From DASRDU01 sp035560235 (lineage in GTDB: Bacteria; Acidobacteriota; Blastocatellia; RBC074): 64,000 nucleotides of DNA. Shown here one piece after another: positions 35,400 to 43,553 of this stretch. The notes under the pieces were generated by a model. The model had not been told where the DNA came from. It worked only from the letters and a program-made list of their open reading frames with translations, and made no database searches. A program made the position numbers and the translations under genes. The stretch is from contig DATMAG010000107.1 in the NCBI GenBank assembly GCA_035560235.1, positions 159,898 to 223,897 on the forward strand, written 5' to 3'. Numbering within the stretch: position 1 is the stretch's first letter; the number at the start of each line of letters is the position of its first letter.

Positions 35400-38216
35400 A
35401 TGCCTCGTCGCCTCAGCTTTGCGCGGCTGAACCCTCAGCAGCAGCCGCTGGTTTATCTCGCTTCTGCCTTCATCTGCGGCCTGCTGGCTGCGCACTGGTC
35501 GTCTGTTTCAATCCGGCTCTGGTTCATCATCGCGGTCAGCGTGTGGCTGATGGCTTTGATTTGCTGGCTCGCGCGATATGACAAATGGCTGATGACTGCG
35601 CTGCTGCTCTCTGGTTGCGTTGCGTGCGGCGGCGTGTGGTGGCGGGTCAGCGAGGCGAGCGTCAGCGATCAGACGGTCAGACGGCTGATTGAACGCGGTG
35701 AACTGCTGACCACTGAGCCGGTCGAGTTACGGGGCGTGCTGACGACTGTTCCTGAACTGGCTCCTGACCGGCTGTATCTGAGCCTTGCGGCTGAACAGGC
35801 GGCTTCATTGCAACAGACGCGCGCGGTCAGCGGCGCGGTGCAGCTTGTCGTGCCGTTTCACGATGCCGAGGCGCGGGCTGAATATGACGCGCTCGCGCTC
35901 GATTACGGTTCGCGCGTGCGCGTGCTGGTGAATCTGATGAACGCGCATGGTTATCGCAATCCCGGCGCGCCGGATTTTGACGAGATGCTGGAACAGCGCG
36001 GCTTCGACGCTTCAGCTTCGGTCAAAAGTCCGCTGCTGATTGAAAAGCTCGGTGACGATCAGATCAAAGGCGGGTTGTCGCCGCTTTATCGCAGGTTGTA
36101 CCGAATGAGGGCGCGAATGATTGCGACGATGCTGCGCAGCTTCAGTCAGCCGACCGCGGGCGTGCTGGTGGCGGCGCTGTTTGGCAACAGGCATTTTCTC
36201 TCGCGTGACACGGCTGAAGCGTTTCGTGATGGCGGCACGTTTCACCTGCTGGTTATATCGGGGCTGCACGTTGCTTTGATCGCGGCAGTCGTGATGTTTT
36301 TGACAGTGTGGATGAAGTCAGCGCGCTGGCTGCGTTACGGGCTGGTGCTGGCGCTGATGTGGAGTTATGCGCTGATGGTCGGCGCGCAGCCTTCGATTAC
36401 GCGCGCCGTGGTGATGCTGACCATTGCGCTGATGGCGCAGCTGCTGTTTCGCGCGGCAGTCGGAGCCAACACGCTGGCCGCAGCGGCGATGGCTTTGCTG
36501 ATCTGGCAGCCGCGAGATCTGTTCAATCCTTCGTTACAGCTCTCCTTCCTGACTGTGCTGATGATCGCCCTGGCGACGGTACCGCTGATGACGCGACTCA
36601 GACAGACTGGTGAATGGCAGCCGTCGGCGCTCACGCCGTATCTGCCGCGCCTCAGTCCGACATTGCGCTGGCTGGCCGAAGTGCTGTTCTGGGATGAAAA
36701 GGCCTTTCGTAAGGAGATGGCAAAGTCTCCGATTCATTACCGGCTTGAGAAAGCGCGGCTGGCCTGTCGGCTGAGTTTGTCGCGCGCGGGTCGCGCAGCG
36801 CAGTGGTGTCTGGCTTCGATTGCGGCCACGCTGCTGACGACCGTCTGTGTGCAGGTCGGGCTGCTGCCGCTGATGATAATGCGCTTTCATCGCTTCTCGA
36901 TTGTTTCACCACTGGCGAATGTGATTGAAAGCCTGCTGATGTTTCTGCTGATGATTGCGGCTGGAGCCTGGCTTCTCATTTATGCCGTAAGCGCGGGGCT
37001 GGCGCTGAAGCTGGCGGGCCTCATCAATGCGCTCGGCTCAGTGACGGTCAGCGCCGCCAGTCCGCTCTCAGGCTGGCGCGGCGCGAGCGTGAGAATGCCT
37101 GATTACAGTCCGGCGACGGCGCTCACACTTTATTCGGCTTATTTCGCGCTGATCCTGCTGCTGATTCTGGCGCTCAACTGGTGGAATCCGCTGGCGCAGC
37201 GAGCCACAGGGCGAAAGGAAAAGCGAAGAACGACAGCGCGACGGCTGGCTTATCTGGCGCTGGCTGTCCTGCTGGCGCTGGCGACACTGCTGGTGTGGCA
37301 TCCGGGGGCGCATCAGTACGAGCCGGGACGATTGAGCGTGACTTTTCTGGATGTCGGTCAGGGCGATGCAATGGTCATCAGTTTTCCGCGCGGCGCGGTG
37401 ATGATGTTCGACAGCGGCGGGCGGCTGCCGCTGCAACAAGGCGATGACGGGACCGATGACGAAGAGGTATTCATTGAAGATCGCATCGGCACTGGCGAAG
37501 CGGCGGTTGCGCCTTATCTGTGGCAGCGCGGCATCAGGCGGCTTGATCTGATTGCCATCAGCCATTCTGACACCGATCATTCAGAAGGCTTCACCGAACT
37601 GGCGCGCAGTTTTGAAATCGGCGCGGCGCTGACGGGAATGATTCCGGCAGATGACAGGCAGTTTGAGCCTTTCCGGCAGGCGATGGAGAAAGCGTCTGTA
37701 CCGTTGCGCGTGCTGCGGCGCGGCGGCGGATTTGAACTTGACGGAGCGCGGGTTGAAGCGCTGGCTCCATCTGTTGAAGCGGCGAATGCACCGCGTTATT
37801 CGAACAATCAATCTCTGGTGCTGCGGCTGAGTTACGGCAACAGAAGCTTTCTGCTGACCGGGGACATTGAGCGACAAACAGAAGAACAGTTGCTCGCCGC
37901 CGGAGACAGCCTGCGGGCTGACGTGCTGAAGGTCGCGCATCACGGCTCGCGGACTTCTTCAACCGAAGCATTCGTCAAAGCCGTCGCGCCGCAGTATGCC
38001 GTCATCTCCGTCGCTGCGCCGAGTCCGTTTGGCCATCCGCACGCTGAAGTGCTCGAGCGGTTGCAGCGGTCGGGCGCGCGCGTGCTGCCGACGAGCGCGT
38101 GCGGGGCCATTACGATTTCAACTGATGGCAGTGATCTGCAGGTGAGAACGTTTGTCAGGTGCGAATCAGGTGAGCAATCCGGCGATAAAGTTTCGCGTTC
38201 ATCCGGTGAACGATGA
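35400..38216 (+). CDS. comEC: ComEC/Rec2 competence DNA-uptake channel
   Basis: Inner-membrane channel for single-stranded DNA during natural transformation, 938 residues. The N-terminal membrane and OB-like (DUF4131) part (about 1-210) is followed by the competence membrane domain with many helices (LVISGLHVALIAAVVMF at about 280-297). The C-terminal metallo-beta-lactamase-like domain (about 645-930) has the motifs FLDVGQGDAMVISF, AISHSDTDHSEGF, LLTGDIE and LKVAHHGSRTSS, so the nuclease-like site seems intact. The last 62 bases overlap the comEA gene on the opposite strand. No Shine-Dalgarno site precedes the ATG. Confidence 0.93.
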   Translation: MPRRLSFARLNPQQQPLVYLASAFICGLLAAHWSSVSIRLWFIIAVSVWLMALICWLARYDKWLMTALLLSGCVACGGVWWRVSEASVSDQTVRRLIERGELLTTEPVELRGVLTTVPELAPDRLYLSLAAEQAASLQQTRAVSGAVQLVVPFHDAEARAEYDALALDYGSRVRVLVNLMNAHGYRNPGAPDFDEMLEQRGFDASASVKSPLLIEKLGDDQIKGGLSPLYRRLYRMRARMIATMLRSFSQPTAGVLVAALFGNRHFLSRDTAEAFRDGGTFHLLVISGLHVALIAAVVMFLTVWMKSARWLRYGLVLALMWSYALMVGAQPSITRAVVMLTIALMAQLLFRAAVGANTLAAAAMALLIWQPRDLFNPSLQLSFLTVLMIALATVPLMTRLRQTGEWQPSALTPYLPRLSPTLRWLAEVLFWDEKAFRKEMAKSPIHYRLEKARLACRLSLSRAGRAAQWCLASIAATLLTTVCVQVGLLPLMIMRFHRFSIVSPLANVIESLLMFLLMIAAGAWLLIYAVSAGLALKLAGLINALGSVTVSAASPLSGWRGASVRMPDYSPATALTLYSAYFALILLLILALNWWNPLAQRATGRKEKRRTTARRLAYLALAVLLALATLLVWHPGAHQYEPGRLSVTFLDVGQGDAMVISFPRGAVMMFDSGGRLPLQQGDDGTDDEEVFIEDRIGTGEAAVAPYLWQRGIRRLDLIAISHSDTDHSEGFTELARSFEIGAALTGMIPADDRQFEPFRQAMEKASVPLRVLRRGGGFELDGARVEALAPSVEAANAPRYSNNQSLVLRLSYGNRSFLLTGDIERQTEEQLLAAGDSLRADVLKVAHHGSRTSSTEAFVKAVAPQYAVISVAAPSPFGHPHAEVLERLQRSGARVLPTSACGAITISTDGSDLQVRTFVRCESGEQSGDKVSRSSGER

Positions 38217-38475
38217 TGACGTCCTGCGGTCGCCTGAACGGCCCGTGTTTGTGCCGGTGTTCGACGATGCGCTGCGCGAGTGTCGGGCCGATGCCGGGCA
38301 GCCGCATCAGTTCCCGTGCAGAGGCAGTATTGAGATTGATCCGCTCTTCCTGCTGCGCGAGCGCAGGCGAAAGCAGCAGGAAGCAGACAGAGGCTCCAAG
38401 GCAGAAGCGCAGCAGAAAGCCTGCGGCTTTTGTCCTGCGAATGCCCGCCTCCGAATTCTGATTCGCCTGATTCAC
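38155..38475 (-). CDS. comEA: ComEA-like helix-hairpin-helix DNA-binding protein
   Basis: Small membrane-anchored or periplasmic protein of about 106 residues. A hydrophobic segment (GFLLRFCLGASVCFLLLS) precedes a ComEA helix-hairpin-helix pair: INLNTASARELMRLPGIGP and AQRIVEHRHKHGPFRRPQDV. The protein binds incoming double-stranded DNA for delivery to ComEC. I prefer the GTG at 38475, whose codon overlaps the stop of the glutaminyl cyclotransferase gene as GTGA; an ATG at 38514 would overlap that gene by 43 bases. Its 3' end overlaps comEC by 62 bases, tail to tail. Confidence 0.88.
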   Translation of the reverse strand: MNQANQNSEAGIRRTKAAGFLLRFCLGASVCFLLLSPALAQQEERINLNTASARELMRLPGIGPTLAQRIVEHRHKHGPFRRPQDVIIVHRMNAKLYRRIAHLIRT

Positions 38476-39323
38476 TTGCGCTCTTTCAATCGAATCTCGA
38501 ACAGCTTCGGCCACCGTTTGCCGGTCACGAAGAGCCGCTGATTCTTTTCGTCAAAGGCGATGCCGTTCAGCACATCGTCAACTTCATCAACGCGCTTGCC
38601 GGGCAGGATGCCGCTCATATCAATCACGCCGAGCAGCTTGCCGGTCTTCGGATCAATTCTGATGATTTCGTCCGTCTGCCAGACGTTGGCGTAAATTTCG
38701 CCGCGAATGTATTCGAGTTCGTTGATTTCACGCAGGGGCCGCGACGAATCATTGTCCTCATAGACATTGATCGCGCGTTCGACTTTGAAGGTCTGCGGAT
38801 CGAGAAACCGAAGCTGATTGCTGCCGTCGCTGAGAATCAGCGATTTTCCGTCCTGGGTGAGTCCCCAGCCTTCGCCCTCGTAGGTGAACTCGCCGGTTTT
38901 ATTGAACGTGTTCAGATCGTAGACGAAGCCCTTGTGCTCCTGCCAGGTCAGTTGAAAGAGACTGCCCTTGAGCAGCGCCAGCCCTTCGGCAAAATATTCT
39001 GCCGGGACTTCGGTGCGCCTGAGCACCTTGCCGGTTTCCAGCTCGACCTTGCGCAGACTCGATCTGCCGTATTGTCCGGCGCTTTCATACAGAAACCCGT
39101 CGTGCCAGACCAGGCCCTGAGTGTAAGCCGAAGTGTCGTGCGGATAAGTATTGACGACTTCGTAAGTCCAGATGGGGAGACCTCCGGGAGTTGTGGCGGG
39201 AGCGTTCTTTTTGCTTTCCGCAGCGGGCGGAGCAGCGGGTGTGGCGACGGGTGTCGGTTCGCCGCGGCAGGAAACAAGCAATGACATAAGCATCAGAAGC
39301 CAGGGCATCATTTTTGTGTTCAT
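38472..39323 (-). CDS. Glutaminyl-peptide cyclotransferase, lipoprotein
   Basis: Enzyme that converts N-terminal glutamine to pyroglutamate on secreted peptides, 283 residues. The signal has a lipobox with Cys19 (SLLVSC), so it is probably anchored in the outer leaflet as a lipoprotein. The mature part is the five-bladed beta-propeller of the plant/bacterial-type cyclase (TYEVVNTYPHDTSAYTQGL, SAGQYGRSSLRKVELETGKV, RNELEYIRGEIYANVW-type segments and YEDNDSSRPLREINELE). It starts immediately after the stop of the AlbA_2 protein (TAA then ATG), so the two are in one operon with comEA. Confidence 0.9.
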   Translation of the reverse strand: MNTKMMPWLLMLMSLLVSCRGEPTPVATPAAPPAAESKKNAPATTPGGLPIWTYEVVNTYPHDTSAYTQGLVWHDGFLYESAGQYGRSSLRKVELETGKVLRRTEVPAEYFAEGLALLKGSLFQLTWQEHKGFVYDLNTFNKTGEFTYEGEGWGLTQDGKSLILSDGSNQLRFLDPQTFKVERAINVYEDNDSSRPLREINELEYIRGEIYANVWQTDEIIRIDPKTGKLLGVIDMSGILPGKRVDEVDDVLNGIAFDEKNQRLFVTGKRWPKLFEIRLKERK

Positions 39324-40652
39324 TTATCTCAGTCCGTAAATTTTCAGGTGAAATTCGTGATTGGCGATGGCCGGGCCTTCGGGGGCGCGGCGGGCGAAAT
39401 TCACTGACTCCTCAAAGATCATCGGAATGCCGCCCCGCACGGTCGGCAGTCCGTAGTGACGATTGGTAAAGATCGCTTTCAGGCGCGGACTCGGCGCGGC
39501 GGTCACGCCGTAGCGCAGCGAGATGATCGGCAGTTCAGGCAGGCGCGCCGGATTGATCAGTTCAATGGCGTCATCGAAAAGATGGATGCGCGCGTGATGG
39601 CCCGGCGCGTTCCAGTCACGATGCACAAGCAGGTTGGTGACCGCTTCAATCAGCACGCCGCGATGATAGTTGGCGCGGGCCGCCGAAAACTGCGGTTCGG
39701 TTTCAGCGACATCGGCTGACTGCAATGAACGGCGCGACGGGCGTTCATTCCACAAATCGGCATACCGGCTGATAAAGCTCAGGCTGCCCTCAAAGAGCTG
39801 AAACAGATTGCCCCGCAGGTGCAGGCGTTCAACGACCGGATGATGCTGACCGGCGGCTACGGCAGACGGCCCGCTGAACCTGGTCAGCGTGATTTCGGCC
39901 TGCGGCAGCAGTTCGGAAACGCGCTCCTGGCGTCCGAACAGGAGCAGCCCGCCGAGCGTCGGAATGACCTCTTCCCTGAAATTCAGGGCCAGTCCCATGT
40001 CCCGCATCACGTAATCGGTCGGGAAGCCTTTGGCCGTCTCGCCCCAGTAACCCGGATTGACGCCGCGCACGTAACTCCAGAAGAGCGATTCATCAATGTC
40101 ACTGATGCGCGCATCGAAGAGCGGAATCTGTTCGAAGCGCGTCAGGCTGGATTCGCCGTAAAGCTGCGACAGCTCTTCGCGCGTCGCTTCGCGTTTGATC
40201 GCGCCTTCGCGCAGATAAAACCGGTCATCGAGCGTGCGATGCGGACGATTATGGGTGTCCACTTCGACGACCACGATGCGGCGGCCACTGTCGAAGGCGA
40301 CTTTGTTGATGTAGGGAAACACCGGCGGCTGAATCTGCTGGGCGCAGATTTCACGCACCTGCTCCTCGACGCTCTCGGGATCGTCCACGCCTTCAATGCG
40401 CAACTGATCGTTGACGCCGAAGATCATCGCCCCGCCGTCGGTGTTGGCGAGCGCAATCAGTTCAGCCGTGATCTTTTCGATATTGCTGAACCTGACCTTG
40501 AGTTCAAGGTAAGTGTCCTCGCCTCCGCGCAGGAGGCGAATGAGTTCGGTGCGCGAGGTTGTCGGCGCAGGCGTCGAGATCAGATACTCGTGATAAGAGC
40601 GTTCGGTGTTGGGAGCATGACGGCGTGAATTGTGAAAGCGCTTGCGAGCCAT
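39324..40652 (-). CDS. AlbA_2 (Schlafen)-domain putative transcriptional regulator
   Basis: Cytoplasmic protein of 442 residues. The N-terminal half (about 40-170) is an AlbA_2/Schlafen domain: EDTYLELKVRFSNIEKITAE, ANTDGGAMIFGV and FYLREGAIKREATREEL. The C-terminal half has a HATPase-like/RecG-like segment (IEAVTNLLVHRDW, FDDAIELINPARLPE). This architecture is common in uncharacterised regulators. ATG 40652 starts the basic segment MARKRFHNSRRHAPN; an earlier TTG at 40742 is possible. The stop touches the ATG of the glutaminyl cyclotransferase. Its DNA target is unknown. Confidence 0.85.
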   Translation of the reverse strand: MARKRFHNSRRHAPNTERSYHEYLISTPAPTTSRTELIRLLRGGEDTYLELKVRFSNIEKITAELIALANTDGGAMIFGVNDQLRIEGVDDPESVEEQVREICAQQIQPPVFPYINKVAFDSGRRIVVVEVDTHNRPHRTLDDRFYLREGAIKREATREELSQLYGESSLTRFEQIPLFDARISDIDESLFWSYVRGVNPGYWGETAKGFPTDYVMRDMGLALNFREEVIPTLGGLLLFGRQERVSELLPQAEITLTRFSGPSAVAAGQHHPVVERLHLRGNLFQLFEGSLSFISRYADLWNERPSRRSLQSADVAETEPQFSAARANYHRGVLIEAVTNLLVHRDWNAPGHHARIHLFDDAIELINPARLPELPIISLRYGVTAAPSPRLKAIFTNRHYGLPTVRGGIPMIFEESVNFARRAPEGPAIANHEFHLKIYGLR

Positions 40653-40869
40653 GGCGTGAAGGTCCGGCCTCTGAGAGCTGTCCGGGTAGCCGGGACGGAC
40701 GGCTGACTGGCCGATGGTTCGCCCGGAGAGGCTTTGGGACAACCGCCACCGGGATGCAGGTCTTTGGAAAGAACGAGTGCTCAGGCAGCGCCTGAATCGC
40801 TGCGCCCGATTCAGGCATCAGGTTGAAACGCCCGGGCAGGAGTCAGGTGTCTGACGAACAAAGCGACGA

Positions 40870-41055
40870 TCACGCCGCTTTGCTCTTGTCATTATCATCC
40901 TTGTCTTCGTTCACAGCCTTCTTGAAGTTTTTCACGCTTTCGCCGAGCCCTTTGGCCAGTTGCGGCAGGCGGCTGCCACCGAAGAGAAACAGCAGGATAA
41001 CGAGAATGATCAGCAGTTCCTGCATGCCGAACCCAATTAACAGGATATTATTCAT
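40870..41055 (-). CDS. tatA: Sec-independent protein translocase subunit TatA
   Basis: Pore component of the twin-arginine export pathway, 61 residues. An N-terminal transmembrane helix (ELLIILVILLFLFG) is followed by the family hinge GGSRLPQLAKGLGESVKNFKKA and a charged tail. tatB and tatC are not in the window, so it is encoded apart from tatC. AAGGAG seven bases before ATG 41055 and a consensus-like promoter support the start. The NIPSNAP protein at 48569 has a possible twin-arginine signal. Confidence 0.93.
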   Translation of the reverse strand: MNNILLIGFGMQELLIILVILLFLFGGSRLPQLAKGLGESVKNFKKAVNEDKDDNDKSKAA

Positions 41056-41076
41056 GACGATCTCCTTGTGCGCGGC

Positions 41077-41106
41077 ATTGTAGCTTTCGCCGCGCAGGGG
41101 TGTCAA
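41077..41106 (-). promoter_or_regulatory. Consensus-like sigma-70 promoter of tatA
   Basis: On the minus strand, a perfect TTGACA (41106-41101), an 18-base spacer and TACAAT (41082-41077). It lies back to back with the promoter of the YtxH-like gene, 13 bases between the two -35 boxes. Confidence 0.6.
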
Positions 41107-41119
41107 TTCAGTGTTCAGT

Positions 41120-41148
41120 TTGCTGTTTGCCTGCCCGGGTGCTATATT
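41120..41148 (+). promoter_or_regulatory. Candidate sigma-70 promoter of the YtxH-like gene
   Basis: TTGCTG (41120-41125), a 17-base spacer and TATATT (41143-41148), divergent from the tatA promoter. The leader to ATG 41217 is about 60 bases. Confidence 0.5.
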
Positions 41149-41216
41149 GCGCGTCGTTCACATTAAGATTCTCGGGCGTACTTTTCAGTCTGTATTTATT
41201 ACAAGGAGGATGTGTT

Positions 41217-41606
41217 ATGGCTGAAGATCGTGGTGGTAACAACAGTCTGCTTTTCTTTCTGCTCGGAGCCGGAATCGGTGCTCTGACGGCGCTGCTGTTT
41301 GCCCCGAAGGCCGGCAGCGAACTGCGCTCGGATATTGCTGACGCGACCAAACGCGGTCTGGATCAGGCCCGCGACACCGGACGCCAGCTTGGCGAGCGCG
41401 CCAGCGATTACTATCAGACCGGCGTCGAGAAGGCCGCCGATCTGGCCGCTCGCAGCCGCGAGGCCGTCAGCGATCTGAGCGAGCGCGGCCGCGAGGCCGT
41501 CGCTCGTCAGAAATCGTCCATCGCTGCAGCCATCGAAGCCGGCAAGCAGGGATATCGCGAAGCCAGGGAAGCCGATCAGAAGGGCGCAGCTTACGAGGAA
41601 AGCTGA
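41217..41606 (+). CDS. YtxH-like membrane-anchored protein
   Basis: Protein of 129 residues with one N-terminal transmembrane helix (LLFFLLGAGIGALTALLFAP) followed by KAGSELRSDIADATKRG, the signature of the YtxH family. The rest is a long amphipathic helix of repeated Ala/Arg/Glu heptads (AADLAARSREAVSDLSERGR), likely coiled coil. YtxH proteins are linked to general stress in Firmicutes; the role here is unknown. AAGGAGG (41203-41209) is an ideal ribosome site. A GC-rich hairpin follows, then a DUF948-like gene. Confidence 0.88.
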   Translation: MAEDRGGNNSLLFFLLGAGIGALTALLFAPKAGSELRSDIADATKRGLDQARDTGRQLGERASDYYQTGVEKAADLAARSREAVSDLSERGREAVARQKSSIAAAIEAGKQGYREAREADQKGAAYEES

Positions 41607-41613
41607 TCACCAA

Positions 41614-41656
41614 AGAGGCGAAAGCGGCGAAGAGTCCTTCTTCCCCTTTCGCCTCT
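41614..41656 (+). terminator. Hairpin between YtxH-like and DUF948-like genes
   Basis: Arms AGAGGCGAAAG (41614-41624) and CTTTCGCCTCT (41646-41656) with a 21-base loop. No T-run follows; it may reduce or process read-through to the next gene. Confidence 0.5.
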
Positions 41657-41684
41657 GCTGCGGCCCCACCGCGCCGGGATTTCC

Positions 41685-42248
41685 ATGGAAAATCATCTGG
41701 ATACTTATCTGATCATCATTCTGGTCATTGTGACGATCCTGCTGATTATTCAGGCGGGAGTATTCGTCGGACTGTACCTGCTGGCGCGCCGCGCACTGGC
41801 TCTGGCAGAAAAGGTCAGCCAGTTGCAGACGCGCGCCGAGTACCTGATCAACAACACCGAGCCGGTGCTGAAGATGGCGCATGGCATTATGGCTGAACTG
41901 AAGGAAGCTTCCGGTTACATCGCTCAGGGGACTCAGCACCTGACGGCCATTACCGAAATGGCGAAGGACGAGGCAGCTTCACTTTGCAGTCTGCTCGGCG
42001 ACAGCACGGCGCTCGCGCGGCGTGAAGTTGAACGCGCCCGCGAAAAGGCAGACAAGATTCACGCCACGCTGGCCAGGGCGACTGATCAGTTTCAGATCAC
42101 CACCGAGATTGTGCAGCATCGCATCCTCGAACCGGCGCGCGAGTTTTCCTACATTATGTACGGCGTCCGGCGCGCCATCGAAGTCCTGATGGCTGGCAAC
42201 CGCCTGCCGGTCAACCGCGCCTATCAGGACGAGGAGATGTTTATCTGA
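41685..42248 (+). CDS. DUF948-like membrane-anchored coiled-coil protein
   Basis: Protein of 187 residues with one N-terminal transmembrane helix (about 8-33, LIIILVIVTILLIIQAGVFV) and a long helical remainder (KVSQLQTRAEYLINNTEPVL ... AREKADKIHATLARATDQF). The topology and the pairing with a YtxH-like gene recall the ytxG/ytxH stress genes of Bacillus; family assignment is tentative. The C-terminal end (YQDEEMFI) is acidic. No clear ribosome site is seen. Confidence 0.7.
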   Translation: MENHLDTYLIIILVIVTILLIIQAGVFVGLYLLARRALALAEKVSQLQTRAEYLINNTEPVLKMAHGIMAELKEASGYIAQGTQHLTAITEMAKDEAASLCSLLGDSTALARREVERAREKADKIHATLARATDQFQITTEIVQHRILEPAREFSYIMYGVRRAIEVLMAGNRLPVNRAYQDEEMFI

Positions 42249-42341
42249 CCCGCCCCGGTTCTCTTTCCGCCGACTGTGCGGCCCGGCACTGACGGCCCCT
42301 GATGGAACCTGATTGCCCCCATCATCAGGCCTGGTGAATTC

Positions 42342-43385
42342 ATGGCTACCTCGATGGTCAACATCGCTGCCGTGCAGGCAGCACCGGTTTACATGAATCT
42401 GGAGCGCAGTCTGGCGAAGGCCCTCAACCTGATTGCCGGAGCTGCGACCCGGGGGGCGCAACTGATCGTCTTCCCGGAAACCTGGCTGCCTGGTTATCCG
42501 GCGTGGCTTGATTACTGCCGCGACGTCACGCTGTGGGATCATCCGCCAGTCAAAAAACTGTTTGCGACCTTGTTTGAAAACAGCATCGTCATTCCGGGGC
42601 CGGTGACCGAGGCAATTGCCGCCGCCGCGCGCGAACATCAGACCACAGTGGTCATCGGCGTTCACGAGCGCGTGCTGGAAGGGCCGGGACGCGGAACGCT
42701 TTACAACACGCTGCTGACCTTCGGCCCGACAGGACTGATTCTGAATCGTCATCGCAAGGTCATGCCGACCTTCAGTGAACGCCTGATCTGGGGGCAGGGC
42801 GACAGTCACGGACTGCGCTCGGTTGACACTCCGGCAGGACGGGTTGGCGGGCTGATCTGCTGGGAACACTGGATGCCGCTCGCCCGCCAGGCCATGCACA
42901 ATGCTGGCGAAGATGTTCACGTCGCGGCCTGGCCGGCGGTGAAGGAGATGCACCAGGTCGCCAGCCGCCATTACGCTTTCGAAGGCCGCTGCTTCGTCGT
43001 CGCCGCCGGGGCGATTATGCGCGCCCGCGATCTGCCGCGTGAACTTGAAGCCGTCGCCAGTCTCTCAGCCAATCCTGAAGCCTTCATTCTCAACGGCGGC
43101 AGCGCTGTCATCGGCCCCGATGGTCATTACGTCGCCGGGCCTGCCTTCGACTGCGAAGCCCTGGTGATGGCCCGCGTCAATCTCGAACGCATTCACGAAG
43201 AGAACCTGACGCTGGATGTGACCGGGCATTACAGCCGCCCTGATCTGTTCGATCTGCGCGTCAAGGGCGATGGCAGCAGGGGACAAATCGTCAACGGCTG
43301 GCCTGACCGGCGCGAGGCAGTCGAACCGGCAGCGCCGCGCCCGTTCTATTTTGAAGGCCTGCCCGCTGAACAGCGGAACTCCTGA
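42342..43385 (+). CDS. Nitrilase-family carbon-nitrogen hydrolase
   Basis: Hydrolase of 347 residues in the true nitrilase branch. The catalytic triad is Glu46 in VFPETWLPGYP, Lys139 in NRHRKVMPTFSE and Cys173 in LICWEHWMPL. CWEHWMPL is close to the CWENYMPL of nitrilases that hydrolyse nitriles to acids and ammonia, but the substrate range is not predictable. The late motif VTGHYSRPDLF matches nitrilase tails. The neighbours are membrane and gamma-glutamyltransferase genes, so no pathway is suggested. Confidence 0.93.
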   Translation: MATSMVNIAAVQAAPVYMNLERSLAKALNLIAGAATRGAQLIVFPETWLPGYPAWLDYCRDVTLWDHPPVKKLFATLFENSIVIPGPVTEAIAAAAREHQTTVVIGVHERVLEGPGRGTLYNTLLTFGPTGLILNRHRKVMPTFSERLIWGQGDSHGLRSVDTPAGRVGGLICWEHWMPLARQAMHNAGEDVHVAAWPAVKEMHQVASRHYAFEGRCFVVAAGAIMRARDLPRELEAVASLSANPEAFILNGGSAVIGPDGHYVAGPAFDCEALVMARVNLERIHEENLTLDVTGHYSRPDLFDLRVKGDGSRGQIVNGWPDRREAVEPAAPRPFYFEGLPAEQRNS

Positions 43386-43412
43386 CTACCCGCCCCGCAG
43401 ATCTTCCCGCGC

Positions 43413-43437
43413 GCTGTGACTCCCGAGGGGTCACAGC
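43413..43437. terminator. Short hairpin after the nitrilase gene
   Basis: GCTGTGAC (43413-43420) pairs with GTCACAGC (43430-43437), extended inward through a G-T wobble and two G-C pairs to a three-base loop. It sits 28 bases after the stop codon and has no T-run. Confidence 0.5.
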
Positions 43438-43553
43438 TTGACTTCCCTGCCTCAGCAAACAAAACTTGATTGCCGTACAGCGCAGTTCCCGAAAAGCTTC
43501 ATTCTCTTTCGCGGGAAAAACAACAACCATATTCATTCTGGAAGCACACGCCT

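Noticed and set aside
41979..42971. Minus-strand frame of 330 codons opposite the DUF948-like and nitrilase genes
   Set aside because: Spans two conserved genes on the opposite strand; shadow frame.
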